Shown piece after piece: positions 16,845-25,428 of a DNA stretch of 64,000 nucleotides. Below the pieces are notes generated by a model. It saw nothing but the letters and a program-made list of their open reading frames with translations. It searched no databases and had not been told where the DNA came from. How positions within the stretch are numbered: position 1 is the stretch's first letter; each line of letters opens with the position of its first letter. The DNA is taken from assembly GCF_000787715.1 (NCBI RefSeq), contig NZ_BBPI01000035.1, positions 62,001 to 126,000 of the forward strand. The letters are read 5' to 3'. Both the position numbers and the translations under genes were made by a program. The stretch is from Sphingomonas parapaucimobilis NBRC 15100 (GTDB lineage: Bacteria; Pseudomonadota; Alphaproteobacteria; Sphingomonadales; Sphingomonadaceae).

Positions 16845-17111
16845 ATGGCACATAAGAAAGCAGGCGGTTCGTCGCGTAACGGTCGTGATTCGGCCGGCCG
16901 TCGCCTTGGCGTGAAGAAGTTCGGTGGCCAGGAAGCCATCGCTGGCAACATCCTCGTGCGTCAGCGGGGCACGAAGTTCTATCCGGGTCGCAACGTGGGC
17001 ATGGGCAAGGACCATACCCTGTTTGCGCTCGTCGATGGCCGCGTCGCGTTCCACGAAGGTAAGCTCGGCCGTAAATTCTGCTCGGTCGAACTGGCCGCAG
17101 CGGCCGAATAA
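16845..17111 (+). CDS. rpmA: 50S ribosomal protein L27
   Basis: Encodes 88 residues beginning [16 protein letters not shown], the exact L27 N-terminus, which reaches the peptidyl-transferase centre. [15 protein letters not shown] in the middle is typical. There is a good ribosome site (CAGGAG) nine bases before the ATG. It is the second gene of the rplU operon and is followed by a strong terminator. Confidence 0.98.
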   Translation: MAHKKAGGSSRNGRDSAGRRLGVKKFGGQEAIAGNILVRQRGTKFYPGRNVGMGKDHTLFALVDGRVAFHEGKLGRKFCSVELAAAAE

Positions 17112-17169
17112 TCGGGCAACCGCACCGGGTTGCCCACCAGGGTGACCCGGGTTCCGCGCAGGAACCAGC

Positions 17170-17205
17170 AAAAAAGGGAGACGGGTCACCCCGGCTCCCT
17201 TTTTT
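17170..17205 (+). terminator. Strong terminator after rpmA
   Basis: AAAAAAGGGAG and CTCCCTTTTTT form a perfect 11-base stem around ACGGGTCACCCCGG, ending in a T run. A-tracts on the other side make it usable from both directions. Confidence 0.92.
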
Positions 17206-17291
17206 CATGCTCCCTCCACCGTTTGGGCCAGTGTCGCCGTCCCGTCATGGGGCTGTGGCAAGCGCCCGACGCGACGAGGAGTTGTCGAGTG

Positions 17292-17840
17292 ATGTTCGCG
17301 CGGACCCCAAGATTGTTGTTGCGGCCAGCCTGGCCGGAAGATGCCGCCGCCCTGACCCGGGCCATCGGCCATGAAGCCGTCGCCCGCATGGCGGCGCGTG
17401 TCCCCTATCCCTATACCATCGGCGATGCCGAACAGTGGCTGGCCCGACCCTGCGGCCCGACCGAACCCCAATTCCTGATCACCGCACTGGATCATGGCGG
17501 CGCGCCCGAGCTGATCGGCGGAATCGCGATCATCGGGGGCGATACGGGCCATGAACTCGGCTATTGGCTGACGCCTTCGGCCTGGGGTCGCGGCTATGCG
17601 ACCGAAGCGGGCCATGCGGTCATCGCCATGGTGCGCCATGCCTTGCCCATCGCGCGACTCGGGGCGTGGCACTTCGCCGACAACCCCGCCTCGGGCCGCG
17701 TGCTGACCAAGCTCGGCTTCCGCCCCACCGGCCACCGCATGGCCCGTGCCTCGGCCGGGCGCGACACGCTGTCGCCCAGCCTCCATTATGCGCTGGACCT
17801 GGAAGTCGAGCGAAATCCCGCGATGCCGCTGGCCGCCTGA
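17292..17840 (+). CDS. GNAT-family N-acetyltransferase (RimJ/RimL type)
   Basis: The ATG at 17292 is preceded by GAGGAG and gives 182 residues. It opens with ARTPRLLLRPAWPEDAAAL, the usual start of the RimJ/RimL group (Acetyltransf_3), and carries motif A as GYWLTPSAWGRGYATEAGHAV, which holds the acetyl-CoA pyrophosphate loop, then NPASGRVLTKLGFRPTG. The substrate is probably a protein or small-molecule amine and cannot be told. In-frame codons run upstream to 17130 through the rpmA terminator, so they are not coding. Confidence 0.87.
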   Translation: MFARTPRLLLRPAWPEDAAALTRAIGHEAVARMAARVPYPYTIGDAEQWLARPCGPTEPQFLITALDHGGAPELIGGIAIIGGDTGHELGYWLTPSAWGRGYATEAGHAVIAMVRHALPIARLGAWHFADNPASGRVLTKLGFRPTGHRMARASAGRDTLSPSLHYALDLEVERNPAMPLAA

Positions 17841-18402
17841 GTGATGCGATTCCCGAATTCCTGCCTATGAAGGGTGGGATTCGGGCCGAGCAGGAACGGC
17901 CAGGTCGCTGCGTCCCCGCGCGGCGTCGCCATGATATGGCGCGGACGTGGTCCCCGCCCGTCCCGATATGCGTGACAAAGTCGGCCAAAGCCCATCAATC
18001 CGATGCTGCGCCCATGTCCCTTTTCGAAGGGCAAGGGGAATGGACGAGGATCGTGCGCCACAATGTCGATGGAACGCGCGCTCGGGGCGCATCGCGATCA
18101 AATATTCTCTGCAATATCCGACCTTTGCCGCCGTCCATCCAAATTCATTTTCAGCCAATCCGAGTATCGCAACCACAGGTCGCGAGTCGCAGCGCCAGCC
18201 ATTAGGTTACACCGTCACGCCGTCATCATGCCCGAATCGGTCGAAAAGAGAACAAGGAACCTCATCCATTGATCCGGTTTGGACACTGATCTATATTATC
18301 GAGGCGAAATTGGTCGTCGATCCGACATGGTAACCGATCGATAAGAAATTCAGCGTTCTATGTCGGCAGACGTTCATTCTGCCGCAGGGAGGCAAACCTT
18401 CG
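17841..18402. other. Non-coding stretch before the tadE/tadG pair
   Basis: About 560 bases with falling GC content toward 18300. A weak stem CCCGAAT/ATTCGGG (17852-17885) just after the acetyltransferase may end its transcript. A promoter candidate lies at 18269-18297. No coding region is supported. Confidence 0.5.
18269..18297 (+). promoter_or_regulatory. Candidate promoter of the tadE/tadG-like pair
   Basis: TTGATC (18269-18274), 17 bases, then TATATT (18292-18297), in the most AT-rich part of the gap and about 105 bases ahead of the first gene. Confidence 0.45.
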
Positions 18403-18858
18403 GTGTCCTGTTCCATCGCCCGATCCGTGTGGCGCCGTCGTCCCCGTCTGGCCCGGCCCCTGCTGCTGCATGACCGGCGCGGCGCGGCGCTGATCGAATT
18501 CGCGCTGGTGCTACCGATCCTGCTCGCGATGCTGATGGGGATCGTCAGCTTCGGCGAGTATTTCCTGACCGCGCATCTGGTCCAGCAGGCCGCGAACGAC
18601 GCCGCCCGCGCCGCATTGGCGGGCATGAGCGTCAATGAGCGCAAGGGCATCGCCATCGACACCGCCAGACGCATGATCGACTCGACCGGCATCCTGCGCA
18701 GCAGCCGGGGGCAGGTGGACGCGGTCGAGGTCGACAATATGATCACGGTGTCGATCCGCTACGACGCCACGTCCGATCCGCTGCTCAACCTGCCCTTCAT
18801 TCCCACCCCGGGGCGCACCATGACCGCCAAGGGTATCGCGATGGTCGGCGGATTATGA
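18403..18858 (+). CDS. TadE-like pseudopilin-type protein
   Basis: GTG start with AGGGAGG about ten bases upstream; 151 residues. After a basic head comes DRRGAALIEFALVLPILLAM, the TadE/TadG prepilin-like signature with Glu at position 5 of the hydrophobic segment, followed by one membrane helix and a small soluble domain. TadE proteins are minor pilins of the Flp/Tad pilus, processed by TadV. The stop overlaps the next gene (ATGATG). No other tad genes (flp, cpaA-F, tadB/C) occur nearby, so this may be an orphan pair. Confidence 0.82.
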   Translation: MSCSIARSVWRRRPRLARPLLLHDRRGAALIEFALVLPILLAMLMGIVSFGEYFLTAHLVQQAANDAARAALAGMSVNERKGIAIDTARRMIDSTGILRSSRGQVDAVEVDNMITVSIRYDATSDPLLNLPFIPTPGRTMTAKGIAMVGGL

Positions 18859-20462
18859 TGCGCAGGTTGCGGGGGGATCGGCGCGGCGCGGTGAGCATCC
18901 TGACCGCGATCATGACCATGGCGCTGATCGGCTTTTCCGCATTCGGCGTCGATATCGGCATGCTGACCCTGTCGCAGCGCCGGTTGCAGGGCATCGCCGA
19001 CCAGGCCGCTTTGGCGGCGGCCTCCTCCAGCCCCGATCGGCGCGATGAAGCGATTCGTCGTCTGCTCGCCGCCAATGGGCTGGGCGACGTGACCAGCACC
19101 ATCACGCCGGGTCGCTACCGCGCGGACGCCGCGATCGCGCCGCAGGACCGATTCGTGCCGGGCGCCGATGCCGGAGCGTTGCGTGTCGCGCTCAGCCGCC
19201 CGGTCCCGCTGTTCTTCGGACGGGTGCTTACCGGACGTAACACCGCGCCGGTGTCCGCCAGGGCGGTGGCGCGGCGGATCGACATGGCGGCCTTTTCGGT
19301 CGGCACCCGGTTGGTCAATGTGTCCGGCGGATTGCCCGGTGCGTTGCTCAACGGACTGGCGGGCAGCGACCTGTCGCTGTCGATCGGCGATTACCAGGCG
19401 CTGGTGGGCGCCCAGGTCGACCTGCTGCCCATGCTCCAGGGCCTGGGCACCAAGATCGGCCTGACGGGCGCGAGCTTCGACAGGATCCTGGCCGCCGACG
19501 TCACGCTGCCGCAGGTGCTGGGCGCCATGGCCGATGCGACCGGCAAGCCGGATGCAGCCGGCGTGTTGCGCCGGATGGCGCTGCGCGTACCGGGGTCGAG
19601 GGTCCCGCTGACCCGGCTGATCGATCTGGGGCCGCTGGGCAATGCGACCAAGGCGCCGTCGCGCGACCTGATCGGGATCGACGCCTATTCGATCCTGCGC
19701 GAATCGCTGTCGGTCGCCAACGGGCAGCGACAGGTCGCGCTGAACCTGGGCGGTTCGGTCATGGGGCTGCTGTCGACCAGGATACTGGTCGCTGTCGGCG
19801 AACGCCCGGCCGGCACGCCCTGGCTGGCGGTGACGCAGGACGGCTCGACCGTCGTGCGGACCGCGCAGCAACGATTCCTGATCGACACGGATATCGGCGT
19901 GCCCGTGCTCGCCAATATCCGCCTGCCGATCTTCGTCGAAACCGCGGCGGCCCAGGCCCGGTTGAGCGGTGTCTCCTGCGCCGGCCCCGCACAGACGGTG
20001 ACGATCGACGCCCTGCCCTCCCCCGGCACGCTGGCCATCGCGCAGGTCGACCGGAGCCGCTTCGACGATATGAGCCGTTCGCCCATCACGGGCCAGACCG
20101 TGCTAGGCCAGGCGGTGCTGGCGCGGGTCTGGGGTTATGCCAGGCTCGATCTGGCGAGCGACAGCGCATGGCAACAGGTCCGTTTCGACCGGGGCGACAT
20201 CAGCCAGCGGACGACCAAGACGGTCACCGCCAATTCGGCGGTGCGCGGGGTCGCCGCATCGCTGATCCGGCAGGTGACGTTGCGGCTGGAGGGGTTCGAC
20301 CTGTCGGGGCTGACCGGGATCGTCGGGGCGGCGCTGACGCCGGTCGCCCCCATACTCGACACGCTGATCGGCGATCTGACCGGGTTGCTGGGCCTGCATG
20401 TCGGCCAGGCGGATGTGACGGTCAACGGCGTGCGATGCGGCGCGGCCACGCTGGTCGCCTGA
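18855..20462 (+). CDS. TadG-like protein
   Basis: Encodes 535 residues. The N-terminus [21 protein letters not shown] is the Tad-like (TadG N-terminal) segment, followed by [28 protein letters not shown], the usual continuation. The rest (from about residue 60) is a periplasmic region with no domain I recognise; it lacks an obvious von Willebrand MIDAS motif (DxSxS) found in some TadG proteins. It is translationally coupled to the TadE-like gene and probably acts with it in the inner membrane and periplasm. obgE starts 61 bases later. Confidence 0.8.
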   Translation: MMRRLRGDRRGAVSILTAIMTMALIGFSAFGVDIGMLTLSQRRLQGIADQAALAAASSSPDRRDEAIRRLLAANGLGDVTSTITPGRYRADAAIAPQDRFVPGADAGALRVALSRPVPLFFGRVLTGRNTAPVSARAVARRIDMAAFSVGTRLVNVSGGLPGALLNGLAGSDLSLSIGDYQALVGAQVDLLPMLQGLGTKIGLTGASFDRILAADVTLPQVLGAMADATGKPDAAGVLRRMALRVPGSRVPLTRLIDLGPLGNATKAPSRDLIGIDAYSILRESLSVANGQRQVALNLGGSVMGLLSTRILVAVGERPAGTPWLAVTQDGSTVVRTAQQRFLIDTDIGVPVLANIRLPIFVETAAAQARLSGVSCAGPAQTVTIDALPSPGTLAIAQVDRSRFDDMSRSPITGQTVLGQAVLARVWGYARLDLASDSAWQQVRFDRGDISQRTTKTVTANSAVRGVAASLIRQVTLRLEGFDLSGLTGIVGAALTPVAPILDTLIGDLTGLLGLHVGQADVTVNGVRCGAATLVA

Positions 20463-20523
20463 TCGTCCCCGCCATAAAAGGCCGGGCTGGTCAGTCGGCG
20501 CGGTCAGCGGTAAAGGCGACGCC

Positions 20524-21573
20524 ATGCATTTTCTCGATCAGGCCAAGATTTTCGTCCGTTCCGGCGCGGGCGGCCCCGGCGCCGTATCCTTCCGCCGTGA
20601 AAAGTTCATCGAATATGGCGGCCCCGACGGCGGTAACGGCGGCAAGGGCGGCGACATCGTCTTCGAGGCCGTCGCGGGCCTGAACACCCTGATCGACTTT
20701 CGCTATACCCAGCATTTCCGGGCGCCGCGCGGGCATGGCGGGTCGGGTTCGAACCGCACCGGCGGCGGCGGCGACGATCTGGTCATCAAGGTGCCGGTCG
20801 GCACCCAGGTCCTGTCCGAGGACAAGGAGGAGGTGCTGCTCGACTTCACCAAGGTCGGCCAGCGCGAGGTGTTCCTGCGCGGCGGCGACGGCGGGCGCGG
20901 CAACGCCACCTACAAGACCTCGACCAACCGCGCGCCGCGCCAGCACGGCACCGGCTGGCCCAGCGAGGAGGCCTGGGTCTGGCTGCGCCTGAAGCTGCTG
21001 GCCGATGCTGGGCTTGTCGGCCTGCCCAATGCGGGCAAGTCGACCTTCATCAATGCCGTGACCAACGCGCAGGCCAAGGTCGGTGCCTATGCCTTCACCA
21101 CCACCCGGCCGCAGCTGGGCGTGGTGCGGCATCGCGAGCGTGAGTTCGTGGTCGCCGACATTCCCGGCCTGATCGAAGGGGCCGCGGACGGGGCGGGGAT
21201 CGGCGACCGCTTTCTGGGGCATATCGAGCGGTGCCGCGTGCTGCTGCATCTGGTCGACGCCAATGACGCGGACGTGGCCGAAAGCTACCGCATCGTGCGC
21301 GACGAGCTGGAGGCCTATGGCGCGGGCCTGATCGACAAGCCGCACATCATCGCGCTCAACAAGATCGACACGCTCGACGACGAGCTGATCGAGGCGCTGT
21401 CGGCCGAACTGGCCGAGGCGAGCGGCGCAGACGTGATCCCGCTGTCGGGCGCGGCGGGCATCGGCGTCGACTGGGTCCTCGACAAGTTGCTGGAGCAGAT
21501 GGGTCCGGGGGCCGATGCGGTGCCGGAGAATGACCAGGGCGAGGACGAGATCACGTGGTCGCCGCTGGCCTGA
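20524..21573 (+). CDS. obgE: Obg family GTPase
   Basis: Encodes 349 residues. The Gly-rich OBG domain (1-158) has [19 protein letters not shown] and [16 protein letters not shown]. The G domain follows with G1 [10 protein letters not shown] (about 166-175), G3 [10 protein letters not shown]4 NKID and a G5-like SGAAG. Obg binds the 50S subunit and ppGpp and acts in ribosome assembly and growth control. It lies near rplU-rpmA as in many bacteria, but the tadE/tadG pair sits in between. The C-terminal extension is short ([10 protein letters not shown]), as in other alphaproteobacteria. Confidence 0.97.
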   Translation: MHFLDQAKIFVRSGAGGPGAVSFRREKFIEYGGPDGGNGGKGGDIVFEAVAGLNTLIDFRYTQHFRAPRGHGGSGSNRTGGGGDDLVIKVPVGTQVLSEDKEEVLLDFTKVGQREVFLRGGDGGRGNATYKTSTNRAPRQHGTGWPSEEAWVWLRLKLLADAGLVGLPNAGKSTFINAVTNAQAKVGAYAFTTTRPQLGVVRHREREFVVADIPGLIEGAADGAGIGDRFLGHIERCRVLLHLVDANDADVAESYRIVRDELEAYGAGLIDKPHIIALNKIDTLDDELIEALSAELAEASGADVIPLSGAAGIGVDWVLDKLLEQMGPGADAVPENDQGEDEITWSPLA

Positions 21574-21600
21574 TGCGTCGGGCGGGCGGCTCGGTGAGAC

Positions 21601-21710
21601 ACCCTGCCCTCCCCCACCCCCTCCCGCCTGCGGGAGGGGAGCGATTCTTGGCAGGCCGCCCACCCCAAGCACGCCCCTCCCGCAGGCGGGAGGGGATGGG
21701 GGAGGGAAAG
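21601..21710. repeat. Pair of CCCTCCCGC palindromes between obgE and proB
   Basis: Two inverted units, CCCTCCCCCACCCC-CTCCCGCCTGCGGGAG and its complement ending GGGATGGGGGAGGG, enclose about 40 bases. This is the same family as 7106-7140 and 34904-35008. It could form a long stem after the obgE stop. Confidence 0.85.
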
Positions 21711-21751
21711 ACGCCTCGCAGAGACCGACAATCGTGGCACTCCACCGACCG

Positions 21752-22852
21752 ATGATCTTCCCCCCCACCACCTGCCCCCGCCTGATCGTCAAGGTCGGCT
21801 CCGCGCTCCTCGTCACGCCCGAAGGCGAAGTCCGTCGCGACTGGCTGACCGGCCTGGTCGCCGACATCGCCATGCGGGTACGCCAGGGGCAGCAGATCGC
21901 GATCGTCTCGTCGGGCGCGATCGCCCTCGGCGCGCGTCGCCTGGGCCTGCCCAAGGGCGGCCGTGCGAGCCTGGAGGATGCGCAGGCCGCAGCCGCGACC
22001 GGCCAGATCGCGCTCAGCCAGGCCTGGGCTGAATTGCTGCACGCCGAACACCTCACCGCCGCACAGATGCTGGTCACGCTCGACGATCTGGAGGATCGCC
22101 GCCGCTACCTGAACGCCGCCGCGACGCTGAACCGGCTGCTGGGCCTGGGCGTGGTGCCGGTCATCAACGAGAATGACAGCGTGGCGACCGAGGAAATCCG
22201 CTTCGGCGACAATGACCGGCTGGCCGCAAGGGTCGGACAGGCGGCGGGCGCGAACGGTGTGCTGCTGCTCTCCGACGTGGACGGGCTGTATGACAGCAAC
22301 CCGCATACCAACCCGCAAGCGCGCCATATCGAGCGGGTCGAGCGGATCGATGCGGTCCACGGCATGGCCGATGGCGGCTCCGCCTCCGGCATGGGATCGG
22401 GCGGCATGGTGTCGAAGATCGCCGCCGCGCGCATCGCGGTCAGCGCGGGTGCGCATCTCGCCATCGCATCGGGGCGGATCGAACATCCGCTGTCGACGCC
22501 TGCGCGCCACACGATCTTCGTCGCGGAAAAGAGCGCGCCCGCCCGCAAGGCATGGCTGGCGGGCGGCCTGACCGCGCGCGGCGCGATTCATGTCGATGCG
22601 GGCGCGGCCAGGGCGCTGGCCGAGGGCAACAGCCTGCTCGCGGCGGGAGCGACCGCCGTGCAGGGCCATTTCGCGCGCGGCGATCTCGTCACGATCGAGG
22701 GGCCGGGCGGCACCATCGCGCGCGGCCTCAGCGAATATGATTCGACCGAGGCGCGCGCGCTGGTCGGTACGCGTTCGGACCAGCAGGCCGGGATATTGGG
22801 CCATGCGCCGCGCGCCGCGCTGATCCATCGCAACCATCTGGCCCTGCTATGA
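21752..22852 (+). CDS. proB: Glutamate 5-kinase
   Basis: The ATG at 21752 gives 366 residues, the normal length. ProB phosphorylates glutamate with ATP in the first step of proline synthesis. The amino-acid kinase domain shows RLIVKVGSALLV at the start, IVSSGAIALGARRLG, the catalytic INENDSVATEEIRFGDNDRLAA and the GSGGMVSKIAAARIA stretch. A PUA domain occupies about residues 275-366 (RGAIHVDAGAARAL). In-frame codons upstream run through repeat DNA and are ignored, though a GTG at 21733 is possible. The stop overlaps the next gene (ATGA). proA is not adjacent. Confidence 0.96.
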   Translation: MIFPPTTCPRLIVKVGSALLVTPEGEVRRDWLTGLVADIAMRVRQGQQIAIVSSGAIALGARRLGLPKGGRASLEDAQAAAATGQIALSQAWAELLHAEHLTAAQMLVTLDDLEDRRRYLNAAATLNRLLGLGVVPVINENDSVATEEIRFGDNDRLAARVGQAAGANGVLLLSDVDGLYDSNPHTNPQARHIERVERIDAVHGMADGGSASGMGSGGMVSKIAAARIAVSAGAHLAIASGRIEHPLSTPARHTIFVAEKSAPARKAWLAGGLTARGAIHVDAGAARALAEGNSLLAAGATAVQGHFARGDLVTIEGPGGTIARGLSEYDSTEARALVGTRSDQQAGILGHAPRAALIHRNHLALL

Positions 22853-23745
22853 TCGTCGCCGTGACGGGAGCGACCGGCTTTGTCGGTCGCGCGGTGGTGG
22901 ACCGTGCCGCCGGGTCGGGCCTCACCTTACGCGCCCTCACCCGCCGCGCCCAGCCGTCGCGCGCGGGGCTTACCTGGATCGCGGGCGCGCTCGACAAGCC
23001 GGAGAGCCTGGCCACGCTGGTCGAAGGGGCCGACGCGGTGCTGCACATTGCGGGCGTGGTGAATGCCCCCGATCGCGAGGGCTTTGTCGCGGGCAATGTC
23101 GACGGCACGCGCGCCATGGTCCAGGCAGCCAGAGCGGCGGGGATCAAGCGCTTCGTCCATGTCTCCTCGCTGTCGGCGCGCGAGCCGGCGCTGTCCGTCT
23201 ATGGCTGGTCCAAGCGACAGGCCGAGGATGTCGTGATGCAAAGCGGCCTCGACTGGACCATCGTCCGGCCGAGCGGCATCTATGGCCCGCACGATACCGA
23301 GTGGCTGGACATATTCCGTACCGCCAAACTCGGCCTCGCCTTCATGCCGCCGCCGGGCAAGCTGTCGCTGATCGCGGTCGAGGATTTCGCCCGGCTGCTG
23401 ACCACGCTGGTCGCGACCGATGGTCCGCGCAGCGTATTGGAGGTCGATGACGGGCAGGTCCTGACCCACGCCGAACTCGCCCAGGCCATGGGCGCGGCGG
23501 TGGGGCGGCGGGTGATGACGCTGCACCTGCCCAAGGCGCTGCTAAGCCTGGGCGCGGCAATCGACCGCAAGTTCCGGGGCAATGGCGCCAAGCTGACCCC
23601 CGACCGGGTCGGCTATCTCTGCCACCCCGACTGGACCGCCGACGCCGCCCTGCGCCCCGACCCGGCGCTGTGGGAGCCCGCCATATCGCTGGCCAAGGGG
23701 CTGGCCGACACGGCACGGTGGTATCGCGCCAACGGCTTGCTATAG
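22849..23745 (+). CDS. NAD(P)-dependent epimerase/reductase, CerR (3-ketosphinganine or ketoceramide reductase) candidate
   Basis: Encodes 298 residues of the extended short-chain dehydrogenase family: the nucleotide loop GATGFVG (7-13) and the catalytic Tyr118-Lys122 pair (YGWSK) with Ser106/107 upstream are intact. In Caulobacter, a NAD-dependent epimerase-like protein next to acp and spt reduces the keto group in ceramide synthesis; this gene occupies the same place, before acp and spt. The function is thus an inference from family and order. It overlaps proB by four bases, which suggests co-transcription with proline synthesis by accident of position. Confidence 0.75.
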   Translation: MIVAVTGATGFVGRAVVDRAAGSGLTLRALTRRAQPSRAGLTWIAGALDKPESLATLVEGADAVLHIAGVVNAPDREGFVAGNVDGTRAMVQAARAAGIKRFVHVSSLSAREPALSVYGWSKRQAEDVVMQSGLDWTIVRPSGIYGPHDTEWLDIFRTAKLGLAFMPPPGKLSLIAVEDFARLLTTLVATDGPRSVLEVDDGQVLTHAELAQAMGAAVGRRVMTLHLPKALLSLGAAIDRKFRGNGAKLTPDRVGYLCHPDWTADAALRPDPALWEPAISLAKGLADTARWYRANGLL

Positions 23746-23816
23746 CAGCGAACATACAGGCGGTCGAAAAGCCGCCGCATTTGGGTGCCACTGGGCGCCC
23801 GACTGAAAGGATCATC

Positions 23817-24062
23817 ATGAGCGACCGCCAAGCCATTTTCGACACCGTCGCGGCCCAGATCGCGCTCTTCAACAAGAAGGGCGTGGCACTGACCGAGGCG
23901 ACGACCTTCCAGGGCGACCTGGAGTGGGACAGCCTGACCGTGATGGATTTCGTCGCCGCGATCGAGGACGAATTCGAGATCATCATCACGATGAACATGC
24001 AGGCCGAGATCGAGAATGTCGGCCAGCTGGTCGACGCGGTCGAAAAGCTGAAGCAAGCCTGA
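23817..24062 (+). CDS. Acyl carrier protein dedicated to sphingolipid synthesis
   Basis: Encodes 81 residues from the ATG at 23817. The phosphopantetheine site is D38-S39-L40 in EWDSLTVMDFVAAIEDEF. It differs from housekeeping AcpP, which carries the DSLD motif and is usually beside fabF. Its place 28 bases before serine palmitoyltransferase suggests that it supplies the acyl thioester for that enzyme, as reported for the homologous Caulobacter gene. Ribosome site GAAAGGA precedes the ATG. Confidence 0.85.
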   Translation: MSDRQAIFDTVAAQIALFNKKGVALTEATTFQGDLEWDSLTVMDFVAAIEDEFEIIITMNMQAEIENVGQLVDAVEKLKQA

Positions 24063-24090
24063 CCCTGAAGCGCCCGAGACGGACCCTCCC

Positions 24091-25353
24091 ATGACCGAAG
24101 CCGCTGTCCAGCCCCACGCCCTGCCCGCCGACGCGCCCGAAATCGCGCCCGAACGCGACCTGCTCTCCAAGTTCGACGGCCTGATCGCCGAGCGGCAGAA
24201 ACTGCTCGATTCCGGCGTCACCGATCCCTTCGCGATCGTGATGGAACAGGTGAAGTCGCCGACGCAGGCCGTGATCCGCGGAAAGGACACGATCCTGCTT
24301 GGCACCTACAACTATATGGGCATGACCTTCGACGCGGACGTCATCGCGGCGGGCAAGGACGCGCTGGAGAAGTTCGGCTCGGGCACGAACGGCAGCCGGA
24401 TGCTCAACGGTACTTTCCACGACCATATGGACGTGGAACAGGCGCTGCGCGAATTCTACGGCACGACCGGCGCGATCGTCTTCTCGACCGGCTATATGGC
24501 GAATCTGGGCATCATCTCGACGCTGGCGGGCAAGGGGGAGTATGTCATCCTCGACGCCGACAGCCATGCGTCCATCTATGACGGCTGCCAGCAGGGCAAT
24601 GCCGAGATCGTCCGCTTCCGCCACAATTCGGTCGAGGACCTCGACAAGCGACTCGGCCGCCTGCCCAAGGAGCCTGCCAAGCTGGTCGTGCTGGAGGGCG
24701 TCTATTCGATGCTGGGCGACATAGCCCCGCTGAAGGAGATGGTCGCCGTCGCCAAGAAGCACGGCGCGATGGTGCTGGTCGATGAGGCGCACTCGATGGG
24801 CTTTTTCGGCCCCAACGGGCGCGGCGTGTACGAGGCGCAGGGGCTGGAAGGCCAGGTCGATTTCGTCGTCGGCACCTTCTCCAAGTCGGTCGGCACGGTC
24901 GGCGGCTTCGTCGTGTCCAACCATCCGAAGTTCGAGGCGGTGCGCCTGGCCTGCCGTCCGTACATCTTCACCGCCTCGCTGCCGCCTTCGGTCGTGGCGA
25001 CCGCCGCGACCTCGATCCGCAAGCTGATGACCGCGCATGAAAAGCGCGAGCGGCTATGGTCGAACGCGCGTGCGCTGCACGGCGGGCTGAAGGACATGGG
25101 CTTCCGCCTGGGCACCGAGGATTGCGACAGCGCGATCGTCGCGGTCATCCTGGAGGATCAGGAACAGGCGGTCATCATGTGGCAGGCGCTGCTCGACGGC
25201 GGCCTCTACGTCAACATGGCGCGGCCGCCCGCGACCCCGGCGGGCACCTATCTGCTGCGCTGCTCAATCTGCGCCGAACATACGCCCGAGCAGATCCAGA
25301 CGGTGCTGGGCATGTTCCGCGCTGCGGGCCAGGCGGTCGGCGTCATTGCCTGA
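24091..25353 (+). CDS. spt: Serine palmitoyltransferase
   Basis: Encodes 420 residues, the same length as the soluble homodimeric enzyme of Sphingomonas paucimobilis. It is a PLP enzyme of the alpha-oxoamine synthase family that condenses L-serine with palmitoyl thioester to 3-ketodihydrosphingosine, the first step of sphingolipid synthesis. The PLP lysine is K265 (GTFSKSVGTVGG), with H159 stacking on the cofactor (DADSHASIYD), D231 and H234 in VDEAHSMGFFG; these numbers match the published enzyme. It follows the acyl carrier gene by 28 bases. Sphingomonads use glycosphingolipids in place of lipopolysaccharide, so the gene should be essential or nearly so. Confidence 0.97.
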   Translation: MTEAAVQPHALPADAPEIAPERDLLSKFDGLIAERQKLLDSGVTDPFAIVMEQVKSPTQAVIRGKDTILLGTYNYMGMTFDADVIAAGKDALEKFGSGTNGSRMLNGTFHDHMDVEQALREFYGTTGAIVFSTGYMANLGIISTLAGKGEYVILDADSHASIYDGCQQGNAEIVRFRHNSVEDLDKRLGRLPKEPAKLVVLEGVYSMLGDIAPLKEMVAVAKKHGAMVLVDEAHSMGFFGPNGRGVYEAQGLEGQVDFVVGTFSKSVGTVGGFVVSNHPKFEAVRLACRPYIFTASLPPSVVATAATSIRKLMTAHEKRERLWSNARALHGGLKDMGFRLGTEDCDSAIVAVILEDQEQAVIMWQALLDGGLYVNMARPPATPAGTYLLRCSICAEHTPEQIQTVLGMFRAAGQAVGVIA

Positions 25354-25428
25354 CCCCATGGTCGGGCCGAACGCAAAGTCGGCCCGGCTTTGCAATATCC
25401 GGCCGTCGAGGATAGCGTCGCGCCCGTG

